15,574 nucleotides of DNA from Polaribacter sp. (GCA_003537695.1 DPRC01000051.1:1-15574), one strand, 5' to 3'. Shown: positions 7,875-15,056, counted from the stretch's first letter. The notes: generated from the sequence alone by a model not told the origin. A program made the numbers and translations.

Positions 7875-7903
7875 AGCACACCTTTTGTGCTCTTCTTTTT
7901 TTT
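7875..7903 (+). terminator. Rho-independent terminator after trmB
   Basis: AGCACA (7875-7880), loop CCTTT, TGTGCT (7886-7891), then CTTC and eight Ts (7896-7903). The six-base stem is short but the T-run and position after trmB fit. Confidence 0.55.
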
Positions 7904-7975
7904 GAGACAAATGGCTCCAGTACAAAAGAGCATTCCGTGAAATGATAATACAATAAAACGGCTTACCTTCATTCC

Positions 7976-8314
7976 TTGAAAGATTCAGACAATTTTTTCG
8001 ATAAAGTATACAAGATTGCACGTTTAATCCCTTTTGGGAGAGTGACTAGTTATGGAGCTATTGCCAGCTATCTGGGAGCAGCAAAATCCGCAAGAATGGT
8101 GGGTTGGGCAATGAACAATTCTCACACTCAGTTGGAGTCAGTTCCTGCACACAGAGTTGTAAATAGAAAAGGTTTACTTACTGGAAAACATCATTTTGAC
8201 GGCACAAACTTGATGCAGCAATTATTAGAAAATGAAGGAATTGTTGTTGTTGAAAACCAAATTCAGGATTTTGAGCATGTTTTTTGGGAACCACTAAAAG
8301 GGTTGCCGAGATAA
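7976..8314 (+). CDS. Alkyltransferase-like (Atl) protein, MGMT fold without catalytic Cys
   Basis: 112 residues with the C-terminal DNA-binding domain of O6-methylguanine-DNA methyltransferase: IPFGRVTSYGAIA (18-30), the helix with the arginine finger SARMVGWAMN (38-47) and VPAHRVV (56-62). In active MGMT this last motif is PCHRV; here residue 58 is Ala. Such Atl proteins bind O6-alkylguanine lesions, bend the DNA and hand it to nucleotide excision repair rather than repairing it themselves; Ala variants are known elsewhere (e.g. Thermus). The length fits Atl, lacking the N-terminal Ada domain. TTG is the only plausible start: a stop at 7946-7948 closes the frame upstream and no ATG lies between. 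Flanked by the trmB terminator and mrp, probably alone. Confidence 0.88.
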   Translation: MKDSDNFFDKVYKIARLIPFGRVTSYGAIASYLGAAKSARMVGWAMNNSHTQLESVPAHRVVNRKGLLTGKHHFDGTNLMQQLLENEGIVVVENQIQDFEHVFWEPLKGLPR

Positions 8315-8452
8315 GTTCCATGCATTCAAGAATCAAGTGACAATTCTATAAAAACATTCTTTGTAATTTTTAGAAATGAGCTAGCATAATCTCCAGCTAT
8401 CAAATCATAAATAATCACAATCTACAAGCTTTATTTTCTAAACAGTAAGCCG

Positions 8453-8460
8453 TATCTTTA
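8453..8460 (+). promoter_or_regulatory. Putative mrp -7 box
   Basis: TATCTTTA, 7 of 8 to TAnnTTTG, followed by CA as before yicC. TTTA lies 19 nt upstream in place of TTTG. It ends 26 nt before the GTG start. The rest of the 172-bp gap (8315-8486) shows only a weak inverted repeat, AGAAT-N9-ATTCT. Confidence 0.4.
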
Positions 8461-8486
8461 CAGTCAAGTTTAAATAAAAATAAGAC

Positions 8487-9626
8487 GTGAGTTTTAAAAA
8501 AGAGGACATATATAAAGCATTAGATACCATAACGGCTCCCGGAGAAGGAAAGAGTTTGGTGGAAAACAAAAATATAACCAACATTGTCACTTTTGGCGAT
8601 GAGGTAGAGGTGGATGTAACGATTAGCAACCCTACTTTACAGGCAAAAAAGAAAATTGAAGGGGAGATAACAAAGGTGCTTAAAGCGAAGGTATCAGAAA
8701 AAATTGCTGTAAAAATCAATTTAACAGTAGCAAAGCCTGCTCCAAAGCAGAACCCCAATCAAATTCGTGGGAAAGAAATTCCAAATATTAAAAACATCAT
8801 AGCAATTGCTTCTGGTAAAGGGGGGGTTGGGAAATCTACAATTACGGCAAATACTGCCATTTCTCTCGCTAAAATGGGTTTTAACGTAGGGGTTTTAGAT
8901 GCCGATGTATATGGGCCATCGCAACATATTATGTTCGATGTTGAACGGAAAAAGCCACTTTCTGTAAACATAGACGGACGTTCAAAAATGAAACCTGTAG
9001 AAAATTACGGTGTCAAGCTATTGTCATTAGGTTTTTTTACAGATCCAGGGCAAGCAGTAATTTGGCGTGGACCAATGGCTTCAAAAGCATTAAATCAATT
9101 GATTTTTGACGCAGATTGGGGAACGTTAGACTTCTTACTAATTGATCTGCCTCCAGGAACTGGAGATGTGCATTTGTCAATTGTACAAGCATTGCCAATT
9201 AGTGGAGCAGTTGTAGTGAGTACCCCACAAAATATTGCATTGGCAGATGCTAGAAAAGGGGTTGGTATGTTTCAACAAGAAAATATCAATGTGCCGGTTT
9301 TAGGAATCATAGAAAATATGTCTTATTTTACGCCCGAAGAATTGCCAGACAACAAGTACTATATTTTTGGAAAAGATGGGGCAAAGAATTTAGCAGAAGA
9401 TATTAAAACGAGATTTTTGGGAGAAATTCCTTTGGTACAAAGTATTCGTGAATCTGGAGACGTTGGGCGTCCAGTTGCGTTGCAAGAGGGAACAGTGCTA
9501 GAAAAATCATTCAATGACATTACAAAAGAAATGGTTGCAGAACTGTTAAAAAGAAATGAGAGTTTGCCTCCAACAGAAGTTGTGAGAATTACAACAATGA
9601 GTGGGTGCAGTGCCGTAAAAAAATAA
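8487..9626 (+). CDS. mrp: Mrp/NBP35-type Fe-S cluster carrier ATPase
   Basis: 379 residues. An N-terminal MIP18/DUF59 domain (about 1-82) is joined by a proline-rich linker to a P-loop ATPase with the deviant Walker A GKGGVGKST (110-118), DADVYGPS (138-145) and DLPPGTGD (220-227). Mrp/ApbC proteins hold and pass on [4Fe-4S] clusters as dimers. Oddity: the CxxC pair expected just after ENMS is absent; the segment reads ENMSYFTPEELPDNKYY (276-292), and the only Cys in the protein is C374 near the C-terminus. This resembles other Bacteroidota Mrp proteins as I remember them. The GTG start gives MSFKKEDIYKALDTI, the usual N-terminus. The NifU-type gene begins three bases after its stop. Confidence 0.93.
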   Translation: MSFKKEDIYKALDTITAPGEGKSLVENKNITNIVTFGDEVEVDVTISNPTLQAKKKIEGEITKVLKAKVSEKIAVKINLTVAKPAPKQNPNQIRGKEIPNIKNIIAIASGKGGVGKSTITANTAISLAKMGFNVGVLDADVYGPSQHIMFDVERKKPLSVNIDGRSKMKPVENYGVKLLSLGFFTDPGQAVIWRGPMASKALNQLIFDADWGTLDFLLIDLPPGTGDVHLSIVQALPISGAVVVSTPQNIALADARKGVGMFQQENINVPVLGIIENMSYFTPEELPDNKYYIFGKDGAKNLAEDIKTRFLGEIPLVQSIRESGDVGRPVALQEGTVLEKSFNDITKEMVAELLKRNESLPPTEVVRITTMSGCSAVKK

Positions 9627-9629
9627 ATT

Positions 9630-9866
9630 ATGACAACAGAAGAAACACTAGAAAATGTAGAAAAAGCCTTAGAAGAAATTCGTCCATTTTTAATGAGCGA
9701 TGGAGGTAATATTAAACTATTGTCAATAGAAGAGGGCATTGTAAAGGTGCAGTTAGAAGGCGCTTGTACAGGTTGCTCTGTGAATCAGATGACTTTAAAG
9801 AACGGTGTAGAAGCAACTATCAAAAAGTATGCACCACAAATTTTAGAAGTCATAAATGTGGCCTAA
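9630..9866 (+). CDS. NifU C-terminal domain (Nfu-type) Fe-S scaffold protein
   Basis: A 78-residue single-domain protein, normal for stand-alone NifU-C. It has the cluster-binding CxxC as GACTGCSVNQMT with C46 and C49, preceded by the typical IRPFLMSDGGNIKLL. Nfu proteins assemble or relay [4Fe-4S] clusters to target enzymes. Placed three bases after mrp, so almost certainly translated from the same mRNA; an Mrp partner that lacks its own CxxC beside a scaffold that has one is a sensible functional pair, although this is inference. The transcript probably ends at the hairpin about 65 nt downstream. Confidence 0.94.
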   Translation: MTTEETLENVEKALEEIRPFLMSDGGNIKLLSIEEGIVKVQLEGACTGCSVNQMTLKNGVEATIKKYAPQILEVINVA

Positions 9867-9926
9867 GTTCGTGTTAAAGAATACAAATAATTAAGTGGAA
9901 TCCCCCAACGCGCTTGACAATAAAAA

Positions 9927-9960
9927 AAGACCTCACAAGGATATCGCCTTGTGAGGTTTT
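9927..9960 (+). terminator. Strong hairpin between nifU-type gene and reductase gene
   Basis: CCTCACAAGG (9931-9940) and CCTTGTGAGG (9947-9956) pair perfectly around a six-base loop; flanking A-rich and T-rich tracts extend the stem with one G-T pair, and the A tract before it could allow function on both strands. It fits a terminator for mrp-nifU but lies only 13 nt before the next ATG. Confidence 0.75.
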
Positions 9961-9973
9961 GAAAATAAAAAGA

Positions 9974-11029
9974 ATGATTACAACAGATATCTTAATTATT
10001 GGAGCAGGACCTACAGGGCTGTTTACCGTTTTTGAAGCAGGGTTATTAAAACTGCGTTGCCACTTAATAGATGCATTACCGCAAGCTGGTGGACAATGTT
10101 CAGAAATCTACCCTAAAAAACCAATTTATGACATTCCTGCTTATCCAGAAATTTTAGCAGGAGATTTAACGTACAAACTAATGGAACAAATTAAACAATT
10201 TGAGCCTGGTTTTACTTTAGGAGAGCGCGCAGAGACTATTGAGAAACAGGAGGATGAAACTTTTGTGGTGACAACGAATAAGGGTACAAAACACCATGCC
10301 AAAATAGTGGCAATTGCGGGTGGGTTGGGTTCTTTTGAACCCCGGAAACCTCCAATTCCTAATATTTCAGACTTTGAAGACAAAGGAGTGGAGTATATTA
10401 TTAGAGATCCAGAGTTTTATAGAAATAAAAAAGTAGTGATTTCTGGAGGTGGAGATTCTGCTTTAGATTGGGCAATATTCTTAACAGACGTTGCCGCTGA
10501 AGTCACATTAATCCATAGAAGAAATGAGTTCCGAGGAGCCCTAGATTCTGTAGACAAAGTGCAGGAGTTAAAAGATGCTGGTAAAATTATCATGATAACA
10601 CCTGCAGAAGTAAAAGGAATTGTTGGTACCGATAAGGTAACAGGAGTTGCTGTAATTCAAAATGGTGGTGAAGAGTTTACCATTGAAACCGATCATTTTA
10701 TTCCGCTTTTTGGATTGTCTCCAAAGCTAGGCCCGATTGCAAATTGGGGATTAGAAATTGAAAAAAATGCGATTAAAGTAAATAATGCCTTAGATTATCA
10801 AACAAATATTCCAGGAATTTACGCTATTGGAGATGTAAATACTTACCCTGGAAAACTGAAATTAATTCTTTGTGGTTTTCATGAAGCTACTTTAATGTGT
10901 CAGAGTGCTTACAAGCGTATTTTTCCCAATAAAAAATATGTAATGAAATATACTACCGTAGGAGGTGTAGATGGATTTGATGGCACAAGGAAAGAAGCGC
11001 CGAAAGCAGTGGTTAAAAAGATTGAGTAA
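9974..11029 (+). CDS. Thioredoxin reductase-like ferredoxin/flavodoxin-NAD(P)H reductase
   Basis: 351 residues from the ATG at 9974. FAD-binding GAGPTG at residues 10-15, PQAGGQCSEIYP after it, NAD(P)-binding SGGGDSALD (157-165), HRRNEFR (181-187) suited to the NADPH 2'-phosphate, and the second FAD motif YAIGDVNTYPGK. The CxxC redox pair of true thioredoxin reductases is absent, which points to the YumC-type FNR family; electron partner and direction are inferred. The frame is open to a TTG at 9914, but that start would place the whole hairpin inside the coding sequence and add 20 residues before a complete Rossmann N-terminus, so it is rejected. It may read through from mrp-nifU, in keeping with iron-sulfur and redox metabolism. 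Confidence 0.9.
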   Translation: MITTDILIIGAGPTGLFTVFEAGLLKLRCHLIDALPQAGGQCSEIYPKKPIYDIPAYPEILAGDLTYKLMEQIKQFEPGFTLGERAETIEKQEDETFVVTTNKGTKHHAKIVAIAGGLGSFEPRKPPIPNISDFEDKGVEYIIRDPEFYRNKKVVISGGGDSALDWAIFLTDVAAEVTLIHRRNEFRGALDSVDKVQELKDAGKIIMITPAEVKGIVGTDKVTGVAVIQNGGEEFTIETDHFIPLFGLSPKLGPIANWGLEIEKNAIKVNNALDYQTNIPGIYAIGDVNTYPGKLKLILCGFHEATLMCQSAYKRIFPNKKYVMKYTTVGGVDGFDGTRKEAPKAVVKKIE

Positions 11030-11152
11030 TAAACATTAAAATCCCATTACTTTACAGAAAACGGAATTTTCTAAAGACTTATTGTACATTTGTGATGCAA
11101 CGAAATCGATTGAAATGTTTGTAGAATTGTTAATACACTTAAAATTTTTAAT

Positions 11153-11162
11153 AAAGCGCAAT
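11153..11162 (+). repeat. Shared word AAAGCGCAAT, copy upstream of homogentisate dioxygenase
   Basis: The same ten bases occur at 12513-12522 in the gap before the 4-hydroxyphenylpyruvate dioxygenase gene. This copy lies about 105 nt before the dioxygenase ATG and runs into an inverted repeat AATCC-N7-GGATT at 11160-11176 that could be an operator half-site pair. Chance cannot be excluded. Confidence 0.3.
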
Positions 11163-11209
11163 CCAGAATAAGGATTAAACCTACTAATTTCAATGCAAAA
11201 ACCCAACAG

Positions 11210-11238
11210 TTGGCATTCAAAGATAAACTGTTACCTTG
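11210..11238 (+). promoter_or_regulatory. Putative homogentisate dioxygenase promoter
   Basis: TTG (11210-11212), 19 nt, TACCTTG (11232-11238), close to the TAnnTTTG consensus but one T short, ending 28 nt before the ATG. A further exact -7 match, TACATTTG, lies at 11085-11092 without a good -33 partner. Nothing else but AT-rich sequence is seen in the 237-bp gap. Confidence 0.4.
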
Positions 11239-11266
11239 TATTTATTAATTTTTTAATATTAGCATC

Positions 11267-12424
11267 ATGCCTTTTTACCACAAACTAGGAGAAATTCCAC
11301 CTAAAAGACACACGCAATTTCGTAAAAAAGACGGAAGTCTTTATTATGAGCAGCTTTTTGGCACCATCGGTTTTGATGGAATGTCTACAAACTCTTACCA
11401 CGAGCACAGGCCAACAATGGTCAAAGAAATTAAAAAACAGTACACTGTAAAACCGAAAATTGCAAAGGCAAATAATATCCAGTCGTACCGTTTTAGAGGC
11501 TTTCAGGTGCCTCCAGAAAACGATTATTTAGAAAGCAGGAAGATTGTATTAACAAATACGGATTGCAATATTATTTTAGCAGCTCCAAAACACTCTACCA
11601 CCGAATATTTTTATAAAAACACAGATGCAGACGAGGTGATTTTTGTTCACAAAGGCACTGGAAAACTAAGAACTCACCTGGGAAATATTGATTTTAAATA
11701 CGGTGACTATTTGGTTATTCCGAGAGGGATTATTTATAAGTTAGATTTTGATGATGAAAACAATCGCTTGTTTATTATTGAATCATATTCCCCTATTTAT
11801 ACGCCAAAGAGATATCGAAATCATTTTGGACAATTGCAAGAGCACGCACCTTTTTGTGAGCGAGATATTAGAAGACCTTATGAATTAGAAACGCATGACG
11901 TCTTAGGAGATTTCTTAATCAAAGTAAAAAAACAAGGAGAAATTATAGAAATGGTATACGCTTCGCATCCTTTTGATGTGGTAGGATATGATGGGTATAA
12001 CTTTCCATATGCATTTTCAATTCACGATTTTGAGCCAATTACAGGCAGAATTCATCAGCCACCACCAGTACACCAAACCTTTGAAACCAGCGCCTTTGTA
12101 ATTTGCAGCTTTGTGCCACGTTTGTACGACTACCATCCCAATTCAATTCCAGCGCCATACAATCACAGTAATATTGATTCAGATGAGGTGTTGTACTATG
12201 TGGACGGTGATTTTATGAGTAGAAATGATGTAGATCAAGGACATATTTCTTTGCATCCTTCGGGAATACCGCATGGACCACACCCCGGCGCTACAGAACG
12301 CAGTATCGGGCATACGAAAACAGAAGAATTAGCGGTAATGGTAGATACTTTTAAGCCTTTACAGGTTACAGAAGAGGCCATGAAAATTGCGGATGAAACG
12401 TATTATAAATCTTGGTTGGAATAA
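11267..12424 (+). CDS. hmgA: Homogentisate 1,2-dioxygenase
   Basis: Opens the ring of homogentisate with O2 to give maleylacetoacetate in tyrosine/phenylalanine breakdown; cytoplasmic, Fe(II)-dependent cupin fold. 385 residues, shorter than the roughly 430-445 of mammalian and pseudomonad enzymes but in line with Bacteroidota forms. The C-terminal cupin has FVPRLYDYHPNSIPAPYNH followed by DEVLYYVDGDF and HPSGIPHGPHPG; H300, E307 and H336 are the likely iron ligands. The ATG gives MPFYHKLGEIPPKRH, the usual bacterial start. The gene supplying its substrate follows in the same direction after 267 bp. Maleylacetoacetate isomerase and fumarylacetoacetase are not in the window. Confidence 0.93.
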   Translation: MPFYHKLGEIPPKRHTQFRKKDGSLYYEQLFGTIGFDGMSTNSYHEHRPTMVKEIKKQYTVKPKIAKANNIQSYRFRGFQVPPENDYLESRKIVLTNTDCNIILAAPKHSTTEYFYKNTDADEVIFVHKGTGKLRTHLGNIDFKYGDYLVIPRGIIYKLDFDDENNRLFIIESYSPIYTPKRYRNHFGQLQEHAPFCERDIRRPYELETHDVLGDFLIKVKKQGEIIEMVYASHPFDVVGYDGYNFPYAFSIHDFEPITGRIHQPPPVHQTFETSAFVICSFVPRLYDYHPNSIPAPYNHSNIDSDEVLYYVDGDFMSRNDVDQGHISLHPSGIPHGPHPGATERSIGHTKTEELAVMVDTFKPLQVTEEAMKIADETYYKSWLE

Positions 12425-12427
12425 AAT

Positions 12428-12437
12428 AAAGAGCAGT
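12428..12437 (+). repeat. Shared word AAAGAGCAGT just after the hmgA stop
   Basis: The same ten bases begin two bases after the 4-hydroxyphenylpyruvate dioxygenase stop (13856-13865, overlapping the end of that gene's TAA-A tract). So the gaps before the second and third dioxygenase genes begin alike. Could reflect shared ancestry of the gaps, a processing site or chance. Confidence 0.3.
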
Positions 12438-12547
12438 CGCTATTTCCTAATTTCCAAGATACTTTTAAAAAAAAGGAAGTCATTTCAATTAGTACTTTAC
12501 TTGTCTGCAAGCAAAGCGCAATAAACAATCGAAGGTGATGCCATAAC

Positions 12548-12558
12548 AAACGCGAAAG
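12548..12558 (+). repeat. Shared word AAACGCGAAAG upstream of the hppD gene
   Basis: An 11-base word, GC-rich for this genome, found again at 13924-13934 upstream of tryptophan 2,3-dioxygenase. Both copies are followed within three bases by GCTAT and an AT-rich stretch. This copy lies 133 nt before the ATG. The same gap also holds a hairpin with one mismatch at 12495-12516 with no T-run after it. Candidate operator, unproven. Confidence 0.4.
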
Positions 12559-12691
12559 TGTGCTATTAAAAATACAATGAATAAAGATTGAATTTAAAAG
12601 AGAGAAATTTCAAAAGAAGATTCGTAGTTTTAAAATAAGCGATAGTTTTCTTTTTCTCAGTGCTTAAATTCTATTCCCCATAAAAAAAAAT

Positions 12692-13855
12692 ATGAGCAAA
12701 AAAGAAATAAAATCAGTCGACTACGGATTAGAAAAAATATTTGAAGGAGCGCAAGATTTTCTTCCATTATTAGGAACAGATTATATAGAGTTTTATGTAG
12801 GAAATGCAAAACAGGCAGCACATTTTTACAAAACAGCTTTTGGATTCCAATCACACGCATATCGTGGATTAGAAACAGGTTCTAAAGATTCGGTGAGTTA
12901 TGTACTAACCCAGGATAAAATAAAACTAGTATTAACAACTCCCCTAAATAGTACCTCTCCAATAAATGACCACATTGTAAAACATGGTGATGGAGTAAAA
13001 GTGATTGCATTGTGGGTTGAAGACGCAAGAAAAGCCTATGAAGAAACTACATCACGAGGGGCAAAATCATACATGGAGCCAACAGTAATGTCAGATGAAC
13101 AGGGGGAAGTTGTGCGCGCAGGAATTTACACATACGGAGAAACGGTGCATCTCTTTGTAGAACGTAAAAATTACAAAGGCACTTTTTTACCCGGTTTCCA
13201 AAAATGGGAATCAGCTTACAATCCACCCAGTGCAGGTCTAAAATACATCGATCACATGGTTGGGAATGTAGGTTGGAATCAAATGGATATTTGGGTAAAA
13301 TGGTATGAAGATGTAATGGGTTTTGAAAACTTTTTATCTTTCGATGACAAGCAAATTCATACGGAGTATTCTGCATTAATGAGTAAGGTAATGTCTAATG
13401 GAAATGGCAGAATTAAATTTCCAATAAACGAGCCCGCAAAAGCAGCAAAACGTTCTCAAATTGAGGAGTATTTAGATTTTTATGAAGGCGCAGGAGTGCA
13501 GCACATTGCGGTTGCAACAGATGATATTATTAAAACAGTTTCTCAGTTAAAAGCCAATGGAGTTGAATTTTTGTCAACACCACCGGCTGCCTATTACAAA
13601 TCAGTTCCTGGAAGGTTACAAGAGTTTAGTCACGAATTAGGAGAAGATATTGAAAAATTAATGGCATTGGGAATTATGATTGATGCTGATGAAGAAGGAT
13701 ATTTGTTGCAGATTTTTACAAAGCCAATTGAAGACAGGCCTACTTTATTTTTTGAGGTTATTCAAAGAATGGGTGCCAGAGGTTTTGGAGCAGGAAACTT
13801 CAAAGCATTGTTTGAATCTATAGAAAGAGAGCAAGCGAAAAGAGGAACACTTTAA
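12692..13855 (+). CDS. hppD: 4-Hydroxyphenylpyruvate dioxygenase
   Basis: Converts 4-hydroxyphenylpyruvate (from tyrosine transamination) to homogentisate with O2, using Fe(II). 387 residues, family length, two vicinal-oxygen-chelate domains: N-terminal about 25-160 and catalytic about 180-360. The iron triad is visible as H188 (YIDHMVGNV), H271 (GVQHIAVATDDI) and E355 (TLFFEVIQR), and the C-terminal gate helix GFGAGNFKALFESIE (364-378) is conserved. Its product is the substrate of the gene upstream, so the pair forms two consecutive steps. The 267-bp gap before it and a terminator after it suggest its own transcript. No exact -7 box was found before it; TAGTTTTC at 12643-12650 is the nearest. 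Confidence 0.96.
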   Translation: MSKKEIKSVDYGLEKIFEGAQDFLPLLGTDYIEFYVGNAKQAAHFYKTAFGFQSHAYRGLETGSKDSVSYVLTQDKIKLVLTTPLNSTSPINDHIVKHGDGVKVIALWVEDARKAYEETTSRGAKSYMEPTVMSDEQGEVVRAGIYTYGETVHLFVERKNYKGTFLPGFQKWESAYNPPSAGLKYIDHMVGNVGWNQMDIWVKWYEDVMGFENFLSFDDKQIHTEYSALMSKVMSNGNGRIKFPINEPAKAAKRSQIEEYLDFYEGAGVQHIAVATDDIIKTVSQLKANGVEFLSTPPAAYYKSVPGRLQEFSHELGEDIEKLMALGIMIDADEEGYLLQIFTKPIEDRPTLFFEVIQRMGARGFGAGNFKALFESIEREQAKRGTL

Positions 13856-13881
13856 AAAGAGCAGTGGAAAAAAGAAGTAAG

Positions 13882-13915
13882 AGGCAAGATGAATCTTCTT
13901 GCCTTCTGGTTTTTT
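13882..13915 (+). terminator. Rho-independent terminator after hppD
   Basis: AGGCAAGA (13882-13889), seven-base loop, TCTTGCCT (13897-13904), then a run of six Ts at 13910-13915 after a five-base interval. It lies 26 nt after the stop, so hppD and the next gene are probably separately transcribed. Confidence 0.65.
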
Positions 13916-13923
13916 AATTAAAT

Positions 13924-13934
13924 AAACGCGAAAG
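13924..13934 (+). repeat. Shared word AAACGCGAAAG upstream of tryptophan 2,3-dioxygenase
   Basis: Second copy of the word at 12548-12558, here 102 nt before the kynA ATG and eight bases after the T-run of the hppD terminator, followed by GAGCTATAA. Its place in a promoter-like region downstream of a terminator fits an operator, but it is untested. Confidence 0.4.
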
Positions 13935-14036
13935 GAGCTATAATATTGAATGCGCTGGGTGGGATCTAAATCTAAATTTTAATACTAAATTGCGATCAAC
14001 GTCAAAACTCAAAATAGCGGCAACCTCAGAAGGAAA

Positions 14037-14954
14037 ATGGAAAGAGAAGAAATTTTAAAAGCAATAGAAGAAAAGTACGAGAAACTTGGGGTGCCGGTAG
14101 ATGCGATGCTAGAAGGTTTATTATGGAGCACACCAATTACATATTGGGATTATATTCAAACAGATGCGCTTTTAGGTCTGCAAATCCCAAGAACAACACA
14201 GCCAGATGAAATGGTTTTTATCATGTACCATCAGGTCAATGAATTATTATTTAAAATGATTCTTTGGGAGATTGACCAAGTGGCGAAAACAGCCGCTGTA
14301 TCTGCAGATAAGTTTTCATTACATTTAAACAGAGTTAGCAGATACTTTGACATGCTATGTACCTCTTTTTCTGTGATGGCAGACGGTATGGAGAGAGCGC
14401 AATATCTTAAATTTAGAACAACATTAACGCCTGCGAGTGGTTTTCAAAGTTCGCAATACCGTAAAATTGAATTCGCTTCAACGGAATTAATTAATCTAAT
14501 AGATGTGCGTTACAGAGATACAATAGATCAGGATTCATCCTTTAAAAATGCTTACAATCATTTGTACTGGCAGGCAGCAGGTAAAAATTATACAACAGGT
14601 CAAAAATCAACTTTGTTAAATCTTTTTGAGGAAAAATACTTAGGAGAATTCATCGACTTTATGGAAGACTATAATGAGATCAATCTTTCTAAAAAATTCA
14701 AAGAACTTCCATTAGAAGTGCAACAAGATGAGACCTTGGTAAAGGCAATGCGTCATTATGATTATACGGTAAATGTAAAGTGGGTAATGGCACATTACAA
14801 TGCTGCAGGAAAATATTTGGGGGGAAAAGAGAAAGATTTAGAAGCAACCGGCGGAAGCAGCTGGAGAAAATACATGCATCCAAAATACCAACGAAGAATA
14901 TTTTACCCGTATTTGTGGAGTGAAGAAGAGTTGAAAAATTGGGGCACTTCATAA
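14037..14954 (+). CDS. kynA: Tryptophan 2,3-dioxygenase
   Basis: Haem enzyme that opens the indole ring of L-tryptophan to N-formylkynurenine, the first step of the kynurenine route. 305 residues, close to the approximately 300 of bacterial forms. Signatures: TYWDYIQTDALLGLQ (35-49), DEMVFIMYHQVNELLFKM (57-74) with active-site H65, TPASGFQSSQYRKIE (131-145) with R142 for the substrate carboxylate, and the haem-ligand helix VKWVMAHYNAAGKYLG with H253. The usual GTGGSSG loop reads ATGGSSWRKY (270-279). Kynureninase and kynurenine formamidase are not in the window. Preceded by AAGGA three bases before the ATG, too close to be a classical ribosome site. Followed by a very strong hairpin. Confidence 0.95.
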   Translation: MEREEILKAIEEKYEKLGVPVDAMLEGLLWSTPITYWDYIQTDALLGLQIPRTTQPDEMVFIMYHQVNELLFKMILWEIDQVAKTAAVSADKFSLHLNRVSRYFDMLCTSFSVMADGMERAQYLKFRTTLTPASGFQSSQYRKIEFASTELINLIDVRYRDTIDQDSSFKNAYNHLYWQAAGKNYTTGQKSTLLNLFEEKYLGEFIDFMEDYNEINLSKKFKELPLEVQQDETLVKAMRHYDYTVNVKWVMAHYNAAGKYLGGKEKDLEATGGSSWRKYMHPKYQRRIFYPYLWSEEELKNWGTS

Positions 14955-14964
14955 AAACTAAAAA

Positions 14965-15015
14965 AAAAGTTAAAAAGTCATTTACAATTTATTTGTGAAT
15001 GACTTTTTAACTTTT
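14965..15015 (+). terminator. Long hairpin terminator after kynA
   Basis: Arms 14965-14987 and 14993-15015 form a 23-base-pair stem with one G-T pair and a five-base loop; the arms carry A-rich and T-rich tracts, so it could also work on the other strand. It starts ten bases after the kynA stop. The following gene has its own -7-like box. Confidence 0.8.
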
Positions 15016-15024
15016 GGAATGGGA

Positions 15025-15050
15025 TTTGTCAATACTTTTTTATAAGTTTG
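15025..15050 (+). promoter_or_regulatory. Putative promoter of the DUF3108 gene
   Basis: TAAGTTTG at 15043-15050 matches TAnnTTTG exactly; TTTG at 15025-15028 is nearer than the usual 19 nt (spacer 14). The -7 box ends six bases before the ATG, so transcription could begin at or beside the start codon. Confidence 0.4.
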
Positions 15051-15056
15051 GTTTTT

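Noticed and set aside
9914..9973. Extension of the reductase from TTG at 9914, and TTGACA at 9914-9919 as a sigma-70 -35 box
   Set aside because: The extension would translate a terminator-like hairpin before a complete Rossmann N-terminus. No matching -10 lies at 17 nt, and this promoter type is not the Bacteroidota one.
12495..12516. Hairpin in the hmgA-hppD gap as a terminator of hmgA
   Set aside because: The stem has an internal mismatch and no T-run follows; also 70 nt from the stop. Left as an unexplained fold.
13047..13376. Open frame antisense to hppD, and similar antisense frames over mrp and kynA
   Set aside because: They lie opposite strongly conserved coding sequence and their translations show no recognisable domain; they are shadows.
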